64,000 nucleotides of DNA from Thermococcus sp. 21S9 (GCF_012027635.1 NZ_SNUS01000001.1:682001-746000); one strand, 5' to 3'. Counted from the first letter of the stretch, positions 8,218 through 16,365 are shown. Translations and numbers: made by a program. The notes: generated by a model from the sequence alone, not told the origin.

Positions 8218-9237
8218 ATGCTACCGGTAACCGTTGTGAGGCGACTGCTCCGCGTGAGGGTCAAGGTGAGCAGAAACCGGTTAGTCCAGATAGCCCTCGC
8301 GGTTCTTCTACTGGCAATCGCGTTTGCAACTGCTTTTGCTTACTTTGAGGGCGTTGACTTCTTTACAGCCTTCTACTGGGCCGTCATAACGATGGCGACC
8401 ATAGGCTACGGCGACGTTACGCCGAAGACCGAGGCGGGGAGAATCGTTGCGATGATTGCTTCTGTTGCCGGAATCTCGACTTTCACGGCCCTCGTTTCCC
8501 TTCTGGCCGAGAACTTTATCTCTTCGTCTCTGAGGAGGATGATGGGCATGCACCGGGTTAACTACTCCAACCACTACCTTGTAATCGGGCAGGGGAGTAG
8601 CGTTTCAACCTGCGTTAACGAACTTATCGGGGCAATCGAGCGCGGTGAGCTACGGCTGGCCCCGATTGTCGTGGTCTTTCCCAGCGAGGAGGAGCGCAAG
8701 AAGGTTGAGCTTCCAGAGGAAATAGAGGTCCTCATAGGTGACCCCACCAACAGGGAGACACTCGAACGGGCCCGTGTTGAAAAGGCTTCCCACGTAATCT
8801 TGGCCCTTGAGGACGACTCGAAGGCCGTTTTTGTGACCCTCATGGTGAAGAGAATGTCCAGTGCAAAGGTTCTCGTCGAGGTTCTGAGCGAGGAGAGTGT
8901 TGAGCTCCTTAGGGGTGCCGGTGCGGATAGGGTCATCGTGAGCAGAAGCCTGGCGGGAAGGCTTCTCGCGAGTTCCGTCTTCGAGCCTGAGGTGGTTGAT
9001 GTTATAGACGACATAACGAGTTCGGTCAAGGGCTACGACGTCACCGTGATGGACGGGCGGGACTTCTGGGGCAGGCCGTACATAGAAGCCCTCCGCGAGC
9101 TCAAGGAGACAAAGGACCTGTTTCTCCTGGGTTACTACAAGGATGGCCCTGTTCTCAATCCTCCGCTCGACGAGCCGATTCCTGAGGGTGCCAGACTGAT
9201 AGTTCTGAGGGGCTCCATTTCCACTGGAAAATCTTGA
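8218..9237 (+). CDS. two-TM potassium channel with cytoplasmic RCK (TrkA-N/TrkA-C) domains
   Basis: MthK-like K+ channel, about 339 aa. Two membrane helices (about 22-42 and 72-95) flank the pore loop, whose selectivity filter TIGYGD lies near residues 60-65. A Rossmann-type RCK domain starts around NHYLVIGQGSS, and a TrkA-C domain fills the C-terminus. I start at ATG 8218 because GTTTTTAAGGTTCG (8188-8201) looks like a promoter about 25 bases upstream, giving a leaderless mRNA; ATG 8179 would place that promoter inside the gene. The last codons (SISTGKS) are encoded by a mini-ORB at 9218-9230. It is the first gene right of the origin; replication of this arm is co-directional with its transcription. 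Confidence 0.93.
   Translation: MLPVTVVRRLLRVRVKVSRNRLVQIALAVLLLAIAFATAFAYFEGVDFFTAFYWAVITMATIGYGDVTPKTEAGRIVAMIASVAGISTFTALVSLLAENFISSSLRRMMGMHRVNYSNHYLVIGQGSSVSTCVNELIGAIERGELRLAPIVVVFPSEEERKKVELPEEIEVLIGDPTNRETLERARVEKASHVILALEDDSKAVFVTLMVKRMSSAKVLVEVLSEESVELLRGAGADRVIVSRSLAGRLLASSVFEPEVVDVIDDITSSVKGYDVTVMDGRDFWGRPYIEALRELKETKDLFLLGYYKDGPVLNPPLDEPIPEGARLIVLRGSISTGKS
9218..9230. promoter_or_regulatory. mini-ORB at the end of the K+ channel gene
   Basis: Perfect TTTCCACTGGAAA, followed at about the ORB distance by a GGGGG run (9240-9244), so it may be a complete ORB-like site on the right flank of the origin. It overlaps the stop end of the gene. Confidence 0.7.
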
Positions 9238-9256
9238 GCAGGGGGCCCATCTTCGG

Positions 9257-9419
9257 TAGTTCTCTTTTTTCTGGGCTTTTCAGTAAAATTTGGGCGTTTT
9301 TAAGGTTCGTTTTTCGAAACTGGCGAAAGTCTTAAAAGATTGCCCTTCCGATTTTCCCAGGAAAAGTTATTTAACCCCTGAACTTTACCTCTACTAAGGG
9401 TATTTCCCGGGTGAGTCTC
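9257..9419 (+). promoter_or_regulatory. terminator and radA promoter region
   Basis: A T-run (CTCTTTTTT, 9262-9270) after the channel gene is a likely terminator. GTTTTTAAGGTTCG at 9296-9309 repeats the 14 bases upstream of the channel gene and may be a distal promoter. The proximal radA box is GTTATTTAACC (9366-9376). The ribosome site GGGTGA lies just before ATG 9420. Confidence 0.55.
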
Positions 9420-10478
9420 ATGGCGAAGAAGAAGGTTGAAGAGGTTAAAGAGCTTGAGGAATTCGAGGAGCTTGAAATAGCCGAAAGCTCACCGTCATCG
9501 CCCTCAAAGAAGAAAAAGGAAAAAGAAATCAGAACCCTTGAGGATTTGCCGGGTGTTGGTCCGGCTACTGCTGAGAAGCTTCGCGAGGCCGGCTACGACA
9601 GTATTGAGGCCATAGCAGTTGCTTCACCGCTCGAGCTCAAAGAGATAGCGGGCATAAGCGAAGGCGCCGCGCTCAAGATAATCCAGGCCGCGAGGGAAGC
9701 GGCAAACATCGGAACCTTCATGCGCGCCGACGAGTATATGGAAAAGAGACAGACCATCGGCAAAATTTCCACTGGAAGCAAGAGCCTCGACAAGCTCCTC
9801 GGGGGCGGAATAGAGACGCAGGCCATAACCGAGGTCTTCGGTGAGTTCGGAAGCGGAAAGACCCAGCTCGCGCACACCCTCGCCGTCATGGTCCAGAAGC
9901 CACCTGAGGAAGGTGGCCTCGGCGGTTCGGTGATATGGATTGACACCGAGAACACCTTCAGGCCCGAGAGGATAAGGCAGATAGCCGAGGCTCGCGGTTT
10001 GGACCCCGACGAGACGCTCAAGAACATCTACGTTGCGCGCGCCTTCAACAGCAACCACCAGATGCTTCTCGTCGAGAAAGCCGAGGAAATAATCAAGGAG
10101 AAGGCCTCAACCGATAGGCCAGTTAAGTTGCTCGTCGTTGATTCCCTCATGGCCCACTTCAGGAGCGAGTACGTCGGCAGGGGAACTCTAGCCGAGAGAC
10201 AGCAGAAGCTGGCGAAGCACCTCTCCGACTTACACCGTCTTGCCGACCTCTACGACATAGCGGTCTTCGTGACGAACCAGGTGCAGGCGAAACCGGATGC
10301 CTTCTTCGGCGACCCCACGAGGCCCGTCGGCGGTCACATCTTGGCCCACAGCGCGACGCTCAGAATCTACCTCAGGAAGGGCAAGGCCGGAAAGCGCGTC
10401 GCAAGGCTCATAGACAGCCCGCACCTGCCCGAGGGCGAGGCCGTCTTCAGGATTACCGAGAAGGGAGTTGAGGACTGA
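9420..10478 (+). CDS. radA: RadA recombinase
   Basis: Archaeal RecA/Rad51 strand-exchange protein, 352 aa. An acidic/basic N-terminal tail (1-35) is followed by a helix-hairpin-helix domain (about 37-90, with [13 protein letters not shown]), Walker [10 protein letters not shown] (about 139-147), Walker [12 protein letters not shown] and the L2-loop region with [15 protein letters not shown]. No intein interrupts it. The GTG at 9411 is in frame, but ATG 9420 has GGGTGA at the right distance. A mini-ORB (9766-9778) encodes the ISTG of [16 protein letters not shown], a conserved part of the family, so here the match may be forced by the protein. Neighbour of the origin, as in Pyrococcus. Confidence 0.98.
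   Translation: MAKKKVEEVKELEEFEELEIAESSPSSPSKKKKEKEIRTLEDLPGVGPATAEKLREAGYDSIEAIAVASPLELKEIAGISEGAALKIIQAAREAANIGTFMRADEYMEKRQTIGKISTGSKSLDKLLGGGIETQAITEVFGEFGSGKTQLAHTLAVMVQKPPEEGGLGGSVIWIDTENTFRPERIRQIAEARGLDPDETLKNIYVARAFNSNHQMLLVEKAEEIIKEKASTDRPVKLLVVDSLMAHFRSEYVGRGTLAERQQKLAKHLSDLHRLADLYDIAVFVTNQVQAKPDAFFGDPTRPVGGHILAHSATLRIYLRKGKAGKRVARLIDSPHLPEGEAVFRITEKGVED
9766..9778. promoter_or_regulatory. mini-ORB core inside radA
   Basis: TTTCCACTGGAAG in frame as ISTGS, just before Walker A. It may be coincidental because the residues are conserved in RadA. Confidence 0.4.
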
Positions 10479-10511
10479 GGTTTTCTGACTTCCAATCTTT
10501 TGGGGAGTCTT

Positions 10512-11336
10512 ATGCGCCGGGGCTTTCGCTACCTGCTGAACAGTCTTTTGATTTCTCTCCTCCCCTGGCCCATCCTGTGGTTGATTTCGTTCTCTTATTT
10601 CGGTGGGGATAATACTGAGATTTCCAGAAGCTTTAACTTCACGTGGCTGTTGTCAGCTCTGGCCTCTTTCCTAATAGTCTCGGCCATTCTGGCTTTCAAC
10701 CTCGCAAGGCTCCTTGAGCGGTGGGGCTACTCGAAGAAGGACATTGTGCATCTCCCCGAAATCCTTGACGAGAACTCTGAAAATGTAAACTTCCTGAAGG
10801 CAGTTCGAGAGAGTGTCCATTACCATTTTACCTTCTGGGGTGTCTACGTTACCGTTTCGCCGGTTTACGGTCCGGTTAAATCAGCACTTTTTGTTATCTC
10901 AATTGTCGCTAAGGTTATTCTTTTATCTCCGCTCATGCTTCCTTTCTTCGTTTTAGTTGTTGGTATTCCTGCATTCCTTTATTTTGCCTCTAAGGGCGAA
11001 CTGAACAAAGTTATGGGTCTTTTCGCGTGGATATTCTGGGTTTCTCTTGCTTCTCTTGTTCTACTTGGAATCCTGCGGTTCGTTGCTCTCCACGCCTCGG
11101 TTCCTCGGGGATACTCTGATTTTGGTACTTTTCGCGGTCCGCTCCTGCTCGTAGAGGATTACCCTATTTTCAGGGGCTTGTTCCTCCTTTCCACTCTCGG
11201 TGTTCTATCCGGAATCTCGGGTTACCTCGGTACACGGTATGGTAATCTGTCGCTCCTCGCGTTGCTTGTCATTGGAATCGTGAGTGTTTTCGTTGACGTT
11301 CGTCTTCTTGGAGTCTTGGTGGTAATCGAGTGGTAA
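10512..11336 (+). CDS. multi-pass membrane protein flanking the halocin-like gene
   Basis: Unrecognised integral membrane protein of 274 aa. ATG 10512 is chosen over TTG 10500 because GGGGAG lies five bases upstream. Hydrophobic segments near residues 7-30 and 45-70 are followed by a charged loop (LARLLERWGYSKKDIVHLPEILDENSENVNF), then about five more membrane segments. The protein at 12707-13477 has the same layout and similar stretches (its loop reads VGRLLKKAGYRFEFRELPRVLNEVD), so the two are paralogues around the Cys-rich gene. Possible roles, inferred from position only: export, processing or self-protection for that product. Lower GC and more T-rich codons than radA or nucS point to transfer. 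Confidence 0.75.
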   Translation: MRRGFRYLLNSLLISLLPWPILWLISFSYFGGDNTEISRSFNFTWLLSALASFLIVSAILAFNLARLLERWGYSKKDIVHLPEILDENSENVNFLKAVRESVHYHFTFWGVYVTVSPVYGPVKSALFVISIVAKVILLSPLMLPFFVLVVGIPAFLYFASKGELNKVMGLFAWIFWVSLASLVLLGILRFVALHASVPRGYSDFGTFRGPLLLVEDYPIFRGLFLLSTLGVLSGISGYLGTRYGNLSLLALLVIGIVSVFVDVRLLGVLVVIEW

Positions 11337-11487
11337 AACTCAGAGGCGCATCTGAAGAAATGAACTTCTGTGTTCTCTTGTTCGCTCTTTTACTCTGGCT
11401 TCTTTCGTTTCATTCTCGTCGTTTTGATACTGTTAAAAATTGAAAATCCTACGAAAAAAACGTTATTGAATCTAACTTGTAAAAAGA

Positions 11488-11503
11488 AAAATTTATATAT
11501 GGC
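11488..11503 (+). promoter_or_regulatory. strong promoter of the Cys-rich secreted protein gene
   Basis: GAAAAATTTATATATG is an A-rich BRE followed by TTTATATA. Transcription should begin near 11520, about 20-25 bases before ATG 11544. The AT-rich stretch 11337-11480 upstream holds no gene I can support. Confidence 0.7.
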
Positions 11504-11543
11504 GATTGTCGGCTCTCCTTGACTAACTGGTCGGTTGGTGGCC

Positions 11544-12623
11544 ATGAACTGGAGGAAGACGACGTTTGGAGTCGTTCTGGTCTTCATGGTATTGAGCCTG
11601 CAGTTGATTGCGGCTCCGCAGGCCATGGCCATGAGCACTAACAATGCCAGCGTGACCTTCAGGAGGGCTGTGGTTGCTTGGTACGATGACAAGGGCAAGC
11701 TTCAGATGAACGTCACGTGGGTGAATGCAACATTAAACCTCACTAATTTGACTCATTCTCCCTGTGCTTGCCAGAACGCCAGTTCCTGCGGTGCTTTCAA
11801 CGTGAGCGCTCACCTCAATGTTTCAATAACTGCCCTGTACAACATGACAAGGAAGCATGAACAGTTGTTGTTCATCAAGGTTACTGTTTACAATGCCACC
11901 TTTAACTACACCATATATAACCTTGTTTATAGGGCCGAGAGGAGTCAGTATAATTTTACGTTGATAACTAAAATCCTAACTGACCCGAAAACTGGAAAGT
12001 ACACGGCTTTTGTTACTGGAATGAACATTGCTCCTGATGATAAGAACAGGGCAGTTCCTGTTGGGGATACCGTACTGGTGCTCGGTAACCTTACGCTTTC
12101 TGATTACTATTGGACTCTGAACAAAGTTCTTATGAAGCTTCGCAGGGGTGACGAGACGAGCTGGATTTGGGACAGGAGTGCTTACGAGTTAAGACACCTC
12201 TCACACTTGGTGAAGCTTAAACTACCGGAGTACAATGAAAAAGCAAACTTGGGATATGCTATGGTTATTGATGACTATTCAGCGTGTGTTCATCTCTGCG
12301 ACTTGTCATGTACTGGGCTTTTTACCCTTGCCTGTATAGCCGCGGCAGGAAGTAGTGGGGGAGTGCTCTCATGGATTTGCTTTGCAGGGGGAATTGTATG
12401 CTCGGCTTTTTGTGGCCATATGTGTGGACAAGGCATTAGTAGCATAATTGGAGGGGCATCTTGCTCTATTGCATGTTCAAAAGGACTAGTACTGGCCTGT
12501 AAGAGCCCCTGTGGAATACTGGGAAGCGTTTGTGCAGACGCTTGTGGGGCGGTTTTGGCCCCTATATTTTGTCCCCAATTCTGTGATGCTTTACCCTACA
12601 TCATTAAGGCTTTATTTTCGTGA
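11544..12623 (+). CDS. secreted precursor with halocin C8-like Cys-rich C-terminal domain
   Basis: 359 aa. A signal peptide (about 1-30, ending APQAMA) is followed by an N-terminal part (about 30-235) rich in N-glycosylation sequons, with a small CACQNASSC cluster. The last 112 residues or so hold 16 Cys in a Gly/Ala-rich hydrophobic sequence (ACVHLCDLSC, LSWICFAGGIVCSAFCGHMC, ASCSIACSKG, ADACGAV, CPQFC). Spacing such as C-x7-C-x13-C-x6-C recalls halocin C8, which is also cut from the C-terminus of a larger precursor whose N-terminal part gives immunity. This is pattern recognition, not a search result. ATG 11544 has GGTGG close upstream; GTG 11538 and TTG 11535 are alternatives. Flanked by two paralogous membrane proteins. 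It could instead be a surface adhesin. Confidence 0.7.
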   Translation: MNWRKTTFGVVLVFMVLSLQLIAAPQAMAMSTNNASVTFRRAVVAWYDDKGKLQMNVTWVNATLNLTNLTHSPCACQNASSCGAFNVSAHLNVSITALYNMTRKHEQLLFIKVTVYNATFNYTIYNLVYRAERSQYNFTLITKILTDPKTGKYTAFVTGMNIAPDDKNRAVPVGDTVLVLGNLTLSDYYWTLNKVLMKLRRGDETSWIWDRSAYELRHLSHLVKLKLPEYNEKANLGYAMVIDDYSACVHLCDLSCTGLFTLACIAAAGSSGGVLSWICFAGGIVCSAFCGHMCGQGISSIIGGASCSIACSKGLVLACKSPCGILGSVCADACGAVLAPIFCPQFCDALPYIIKALFS

Positions 12624-12673
12624 TATTTCTTAACTTTTTAAATTTCAATTTTTGAATCTATAAGTAAAGGGGG
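12624..12673 (+). terminator. T-rich end of the Cys-rich gene and promoter of the next
   Basis: TTAACTTTTTAAATTTCAATTTTT contains T-runs typical of archaeal termination. The same stretch offers a TTTTTAAAT box for the following gene. A strong ribosome site AAGGGGG (12667-12673) ends it, seven bases before an ATG at 12681. Confidence 0.4.
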
Positions 12674-12706
12674 ATTTAAAATGAAATTAAAATCGGGAAA
12701 AGACTT

Positions 12707-13477
12707 GTGCTGGAGGCTGTAACGGCTCCTTTGGTAATATGGGCCTTCATATGGGCGTGGTTTTACATTAATCCTCCTCACGATATTAGTCGGGAGAATT
12801 TCAACACCTCCTGGTTGCTGATTACTGTGGTTTCCTATTTTATAACTCTGGTTATTGTTGCTCTCTTTGTTGGAAGACTGCTGAAAAAAGCTGGATACCG
12901 GTTTGAGTTCAGAGAGCTACCAAGGGTTTTAAATGAAGTCGACCCTAAAATCATCGGTGATTCAACGAGGGACATCTTTAACATCGTTGCAATGTGGGGC
13001 GTTTTCAGCACTGCAGTCCTTGCATTCGGGGTTAAGAAAGGGACTATTTTTACCGTTGCTGTTTATCTTGTACTTTCCTCTATTGGACTTTTGCTAATGA
13101 TTTCCATGCTGATATCTGTTTTGGGGACGGCTTTGATACTCTACGAGCTCCTTACCGGAAGACGGCTTTCCCATTCCTTTGAGAAGGCCCTACTGCTCTC
13201 GCTACTCTCCGGCGCTTTTCTTGTCCTTGTTCGTTTAATGTCAGGGTATCCCTGGGCCTTTAACATCACAGTAGTACGGCCACTTTTGAAGGTTTGTACG
13301 GATAATTATCTGTGCAAGAACCTCCTGTTGCTCTCTGCTTTAAACTCTCTGTACGGCCTTGTCGGAATTCTAATCCTACCCAGGAGGAGAAAACTTGGCC
13401 TCTTACTGCTCCTGATTATTGCTCTTGCCATCGCCCCCCTGCTTGTAAAGGTTTTTATCCAACTGCACTCGCTATAG
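12707..13477 (+). CDS. multi-pass membrane protein, paralogue of the one upstream; start apparently frameshifted
   Basis: 256 aa open frame from GTG 12707, with about seven membrane segments and a charged loop after the second, as in 10512-11336. GTG 12707 has no proper ribosome site. The natural start is ATG 12681 after AAGGGGG, but that frame stops after 13 codons. One extra A in the run at 12698-12701 would join the frames and give an N-terminus MKLKSGKRLVLEAVTAP that resembles the paralogue's start. So either a base is missing (sequencing or real mutation) or translation starts late. Role unknown; its position suggests immunity or transport for the Cys-rich product. Confidence 0.7.
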   Translation: MLEAVTAPLVIWAFIWAWFYINPPHDISRENFNTSWLLITVVSYFITLVIVALFVGRLLKKAGYRFEFRELPRVLNEVDPKIIGDSTRDIFNIVAMWGVFSTAVLAFGVKKGTIFTVAVYLVLSSIGLLLMISMLISVLGTALILYELLTGRRLSHSFEKALLLSLLSGAFLVLVRLMSGYPWAFNITVVRPLLKVCTDNYLCKNLLLLSALNSLYGLVGILILPRRRKLGLLLLLIIALAIAPLLVKVFIQLHSL

Positions 13478-13611
13478 TTCTGTCGTTTCTGCACTCCGTC
13501 CGTCTTTGGTTCTCCATTTTGGGGACGTTCCTCTGCGGACTTATCTTCTGATGCTGAAAGATGGTGCTATCTCTTGTAAGCTTTATAAATAACCTCCATC
13601 CACCTTTCTCC

Positions 13612-14361
13612 ATGCCCAAGGTCGAGCTCAGGGAGAATCCGTCTCCAGAGGAAATAAAACTCCTCGTCGATTCGGCCGTTTCCTCCGAAGGAGTGCTTAC
13701 CATATTCGCCCGCTGTCGGGTCCACTACGATGGCAGGGCCAAAAGCGAACTCGGCCCCGGAGACAGGGTGATAATCGTCAAGCCCGACGGCTCTTTCCTG
13801 ATACACCAGAAGGAGAAGCGCGAACCCGTTAACTGGCAGCCGCCGGGGAGTGTGGTTAGGCTGGAGCTCCGCGAAAAGCCGGTTCTCGTCTCGGTCAGGA
13901 GGAAGCCGAGGGAAACGCTGGAGGTCGAGCTTGAGGAGGTCTACTTAATCACGGTCTTCCACGCTGAAGACTACGAGGAGCTCGCTTTGACGGGTAGCGA
14001 GGCGGAAATGGCCGAGCTCATCTTCGAGAAGCCGGAGGTCATAGAGCCCGGCTTTAGGCCCCTCTACCGCGAAAAGCCCATCAAGCACGGCATCGTTGAC
14101 GTGCTCGGCGTTGACAAAGACGGAAACCTCGTCGTTCTCGAGTTGAAGCGCAGGAGGGCGGATTTGCACGCGGTCAGCCAGCTCAAGCGCTACGTCGAAA
14201 CCCTCCGCGAGGAGCACGAGAACGTCCGGGGTATTTTAGTTGCCCCTTCGCTCACCTCCGGTGCCAAAAAACTTCTCGAAAAGGAGGGCCTTGAGTTCAG
14301 GAAGCTCGAACCGCCAAAGAGGGGCAGGAAATCGAAGGGAAGACAGCTCAAGCTGTTTTAA
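13612..14361 (+). CDS. nucS: endonuclease NucS/EndoMS (mismatch-specific)
   Basis: DNA mismatch endonuclease that makes double-strand breaks at mispaired bases, 249 aa. The N-terminal half is the beta-rich dimerisation/DNA-binding domain. The C-terminal RecB-like nuclease has GIVDVLGVDKDGNLVVLELKRRRADL with the Asp and Glu-x-Lys metal residues, followed by the QLKRY helix. The protein ends in RQLKLF, a PCNA-interaction peptide. ATG 13612 is chosen because TTTATAAAT (13582-13590) lies about 25 bases upstream (leaderless) and MPKVELRE matches the family start; an in-frame ATG 13561 would include the promoter. Convergent with, and overlapping by 4 bases, the next gene. Sits close to radA. Confidence 0.95.
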   Translation: MPKVELRENPSPEEIKLLVDSAVSSEGVLTIFARCRVHYDGRAKSELGPGDRVIIVKPDGSFLIHQKEKREPVNWQPPGSVVRLELREKPVLVSVRRKPRETLEVELEEVYLITVFHAEDYEELALTGSEAEMAELIFEKPEVIEPGFRPLYREKPIKHGIVDVLGVDKDGNLVVLELKRRRADLHAVSQLKRYVETLREEHENVRGILVAPSLTSGAKKLLEKEGLEFRKLEPPKRGRKSKGRQLKLF

Positions 14362-14741
14362 CCCATGCTCATCTCGTGCGGGAAGAGCTCCCTAACCCTC
14401 GCCACGAGGATTCCGTCCCTTCTCTCGACCTCCACAACCCGCCCGAGGCCGACCAGCTTAACCTTTGCCCTGCAGACCGTTATTTCCCTCTCGTCGCTCT
14501 CCTCCCAGGGGACCCTCGTCTCAAGCTCTTTGGCCTCTATCAGCTCCGCGAGGAGACCTTCGGTTCCAGTGGAGACGTCGTCAAAGGGGTCGTAGGTGAG
14601 GAACAGCCTGAGGGCCTCGTCTATCGCCTCCTCGATGGCCAAAACGTTCCTCGCGCTCCTGAGCTCTATCGTTCGGTATGGGTTCCTCAAGAGCTCGTCC
14701 AAAACCCGTCTCGCGATTCCGGCTAGAATTACCGCCTCCAT
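14358..14741 (-). CDS. small conserved archaeal protein, probably DUF473
   Basis: 127 aa, no membrane segment or signal. A helical N-terminal half (ILAGIARRVLDELLRNPYRTIELRSARN) is followed by beta strands (ITVCRAKVKLVGLGRVVEVERRDGILVARV). I recall this pattern from DUF473 proteins of euryarchaea, function unknown. The tract DVSTGTEG is encoded by a partial ORB core (TTCCAGTGGA, 14564-14573), as in DP1. Followed nine bases later by the proteasome-chaperone-like gene, whose product precedes it on the same strand, so they are probably cotranscribed. Confidence 0.7.
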   Translation of the reverse strand: MEAVILAGIARRVLDELLRNPYRTIELRSARNVLAIEEAIDEALRLFLTYDPFDDVSTGTEGLLAELIEAKELETRVPWEESDEREITVCRAKVKLVGLGRVVEVERRDGILVARVRELFPHEMSMG

Positions 14742-14750
14742 GCTACCACC

Positions 14751-15476
14751 TCACAGGTAAATGCTCTCGTACTGCTTCATCTCCTTCTTCCTCGCCTGCT
14801 CCATCTGCTCGTGCATCTTCCTGAGCTGTTCCTCAATCATTTCGGCCTCCTTGATGAGCGGTTCCGTCGAGACGTCAATCGGCGTGAGCTTCTTGAGGAC
14901 CTCGATGACGTTGGCAGCGGCCCTCGGGTCGGGTCTGTCTCCAAACGTCTCGCCGAGGAGCACGTAGGCGTTCAACCCTCTCTTCCCGGCCTCCCAGAGG
15001 AGCTTTCCGCTCATCCCCATAATCGAGCCGTACTGGAGTATCTTCGCCCCTGCCTCTTCGAGCTCCCTGTTGAGTTCCTCCCTAGCTCCAACGCCCCACA
15101 CTTCCATCTTCTCCTTGAAGAAGCCTATGCCGATTCCGCCGATGGAGATTACCTTCTCGGCCTTCATCTCGCTGAGGTAGCTTGCCAGTTCCCGCGCTAT
15201 CTCGTTAACGAGCGTCGGGGGGACGTAGACGTCTGCGATGGCCACTATCAGGTTGTCCTTGCCGTAGAAGCGGAGCGGTGGGTTGGGCTTCCCCTCGAGG
15301 ACTATGCTCATCGGCGGAATGAACGGACTCTCGACGTAGCCTATCATCTCCATTCCGAGTTCTTTGGCCAAAAAGTTGCCCGCTATGTGGCCTACTAATC
15401 CTATCCCGGGGTAACCCTCGATGAATATCGGGTTCTTTACCTCCGGCAGGACGAGCTTGACGGGTTTCTCCTCCAT
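14751..15476 (-). CDS. PAC2-family protein, proteasome-assembly-chaperone homologue (PbaB-like)
   Basis: 241 aa, DUF75/PAC2 family. It has the typical opening NPIFIEGYPGIGLVGHIAGNFLAKELGM, the central SIGGIGIGFFKE, then YGSIMGMSGKLLWEAGKRGLNAYVLLGETFGDRPDPRAA and a charged C-terminal helix. Homologues in eukaryotes guide proteasome ring assembly; Pyrococcus PbaB binds proteasome alpha subunits or other clients. ATG 15476 has GGTGGTGAG directly upstream; the longer frame to 15611 lacks such a site. Divergent from the MTA phosphorylase gene. As I recall, P. furiosus has the same order (PbaB homologue beside MTA phosphorylase/PNP, near cdc6). Confidence 0.9.
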   Translation of the reverse strand: MEEKPVKLVLPEVKNPIFIEGYPGIGLVGHIAGNFLAKELGMEMIGYVESPFIPPMSIVLEGKPNPPLRFYGKDNLIVAIADVYVPPTLVNEIARELASYLSEMKAEKVISIGGIGIGFFKEKMEVWGVGAREELNRELEEAGAKILQYGSIMGMSGKLLWEAGKRGLNAYVLLGETFGDRPDPRAAANVIEVLKKLTPIDVSTEPLIKEAEMIEEQLRKMHEQMEQARKKEMKQYESIYL

Positions 15477-15532
15477 CTCACCACCCCCCGGAATATTTAG
15501 TTCCCAAAGGTTATTAAAGTTTCCGCCCTTCG

Positions 15533-15545
15533 TTTCCACTGGAAA
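15533..15545. promoter_or_regulatory. mini-ORB in the pbaB-like/mtnP divergent promoter
   Basis: Perfect TTTCCACTGGAAA. On the minus strand it continues ACGAAGGGCGG, which resembles the ORB spacer and G-rich end. It lies six bases before the mtnP TATA (CTTATATG, 15553-15560) and about 57 bases upstream of the minus-strand gene. Confidence 0.6.
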
Positions 15546-15591
15546 GGCAACCCTTATATGAGTGGAGCGAGCATTTAACACGGTGATGACC

Positions 15592-16365
15592 ATGCCGAGG
15601 ATAGGCATCATAGGTGGTTCCGGGGTTTACGGCGTTTTCGAGCCGAAGGAAACTCTCAAGGTTCACACGCCCTACGGCAGGCCCTCTGCTCCGGTGGAAA
15701 TCGGCGAAATCGAGGGCGTTGAGGTGGCCTTCATACCCAGGCACGGCAAGCACCACGAGTTCCCGCCCCACGAAGTTCCCTACCGTGCGAACATCTGGGC
15801 GCTCAAGGAGCTCGGTGTCGAGCGCGTAATCGGCGTTACGGCAGTTGGCTCGCTCCGCGAGGAGTATAAGCCCGGCGACATAGTGATAACCGACCAGTTC
15901 ATTGACTTCACGAAGAAGCGCGACTACACCTTCTACAACGGCCCGCGCGTGGCCCACGTCTCGATGGCCGACCCCTTCTGCCCCGAGATGAGGAGAATCT
16001 TCTACGAGACAGCAAAAGAGCTCGGCTTTCCGGTCCACGAGAAGGGCACCTACGTCTGCATTGAAGGGCCGAGGTTCTCAACGCGCGCTGAGAGCTTCAT
16101 GTTCAGGCAGTACGCCCACATCATCGGAATGACGCTCGTTCCCGAGATAAACCTGGCCAGGGAGCTCGGAATGTGCTACGCCAACATCGCAACGGTCACC
16201 GACTACGACGTCTGGGCCGACAAGCCTGTGGATGCCCAGGAGGTCCTCAAGGTCATGGCCGAGAACAACTACAAGGTTCAGGAGCTTCTCAAGAGGGCCA
16301 TCCCGAGGATTCCGGAAGAGAGGAAGTGCGGTTGCGCCGATGTGCTGAAGACGATGTTCGTGTGA
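15592..16365 (+). CDS. mtnP: S-methyl-5'-thioadenosine phosphorylase / purine nucleoside phosphorylase
   Basis: Phosphorolysis of methylthioadenosine to adenine and methylthioribose-1-phosphate, 257 aa. Visible family motifs: [11 protein letters not shown] at the start, [33 protein letters not shown], and [13 protein letters not shown] in the substrate pocket. The C-terminal CGC motif ([10 protein letters not shown]) matches the disulfide motif of hyperthermophile MTAP/PNP enzymes. ATG 15592 is preferred: GGTGAT lies five bases before it and the TATA box about 35 bases before. The next gene encodes an MTA/SAH deaminase, so both routes of MTA breakdown sit side by side. Confidence 0.95.
   Translation: MPRIGIIGGSGVYGVFEPKETLKVHTPYGRPSAPVEIGEIEGVEVAFIPRHGKHHEFPPHEVPYRANIWALKELGVERVIGVTAVGSLREEYKPGDIVITDQFIDFTKKRDYTFYNGPRVAHVSMADPFCPEMRRIFYETAKELGFPVHEKGTYVCIEGPRFSTRAESFMFRQYAHIIGMTLVPEINLARELGMCYANIATVTDYDVWADKPVDAQEVLKVMAENNYKVQELLKRAIPRIPEERKCGCADVLKTMFV

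Noticed and set aside
9411-10478. RadA intein or alternative GTG start at 9411
   Set aside because: The recombinase core is continuous and ATG 9420 has the better-spaced ribosome site.
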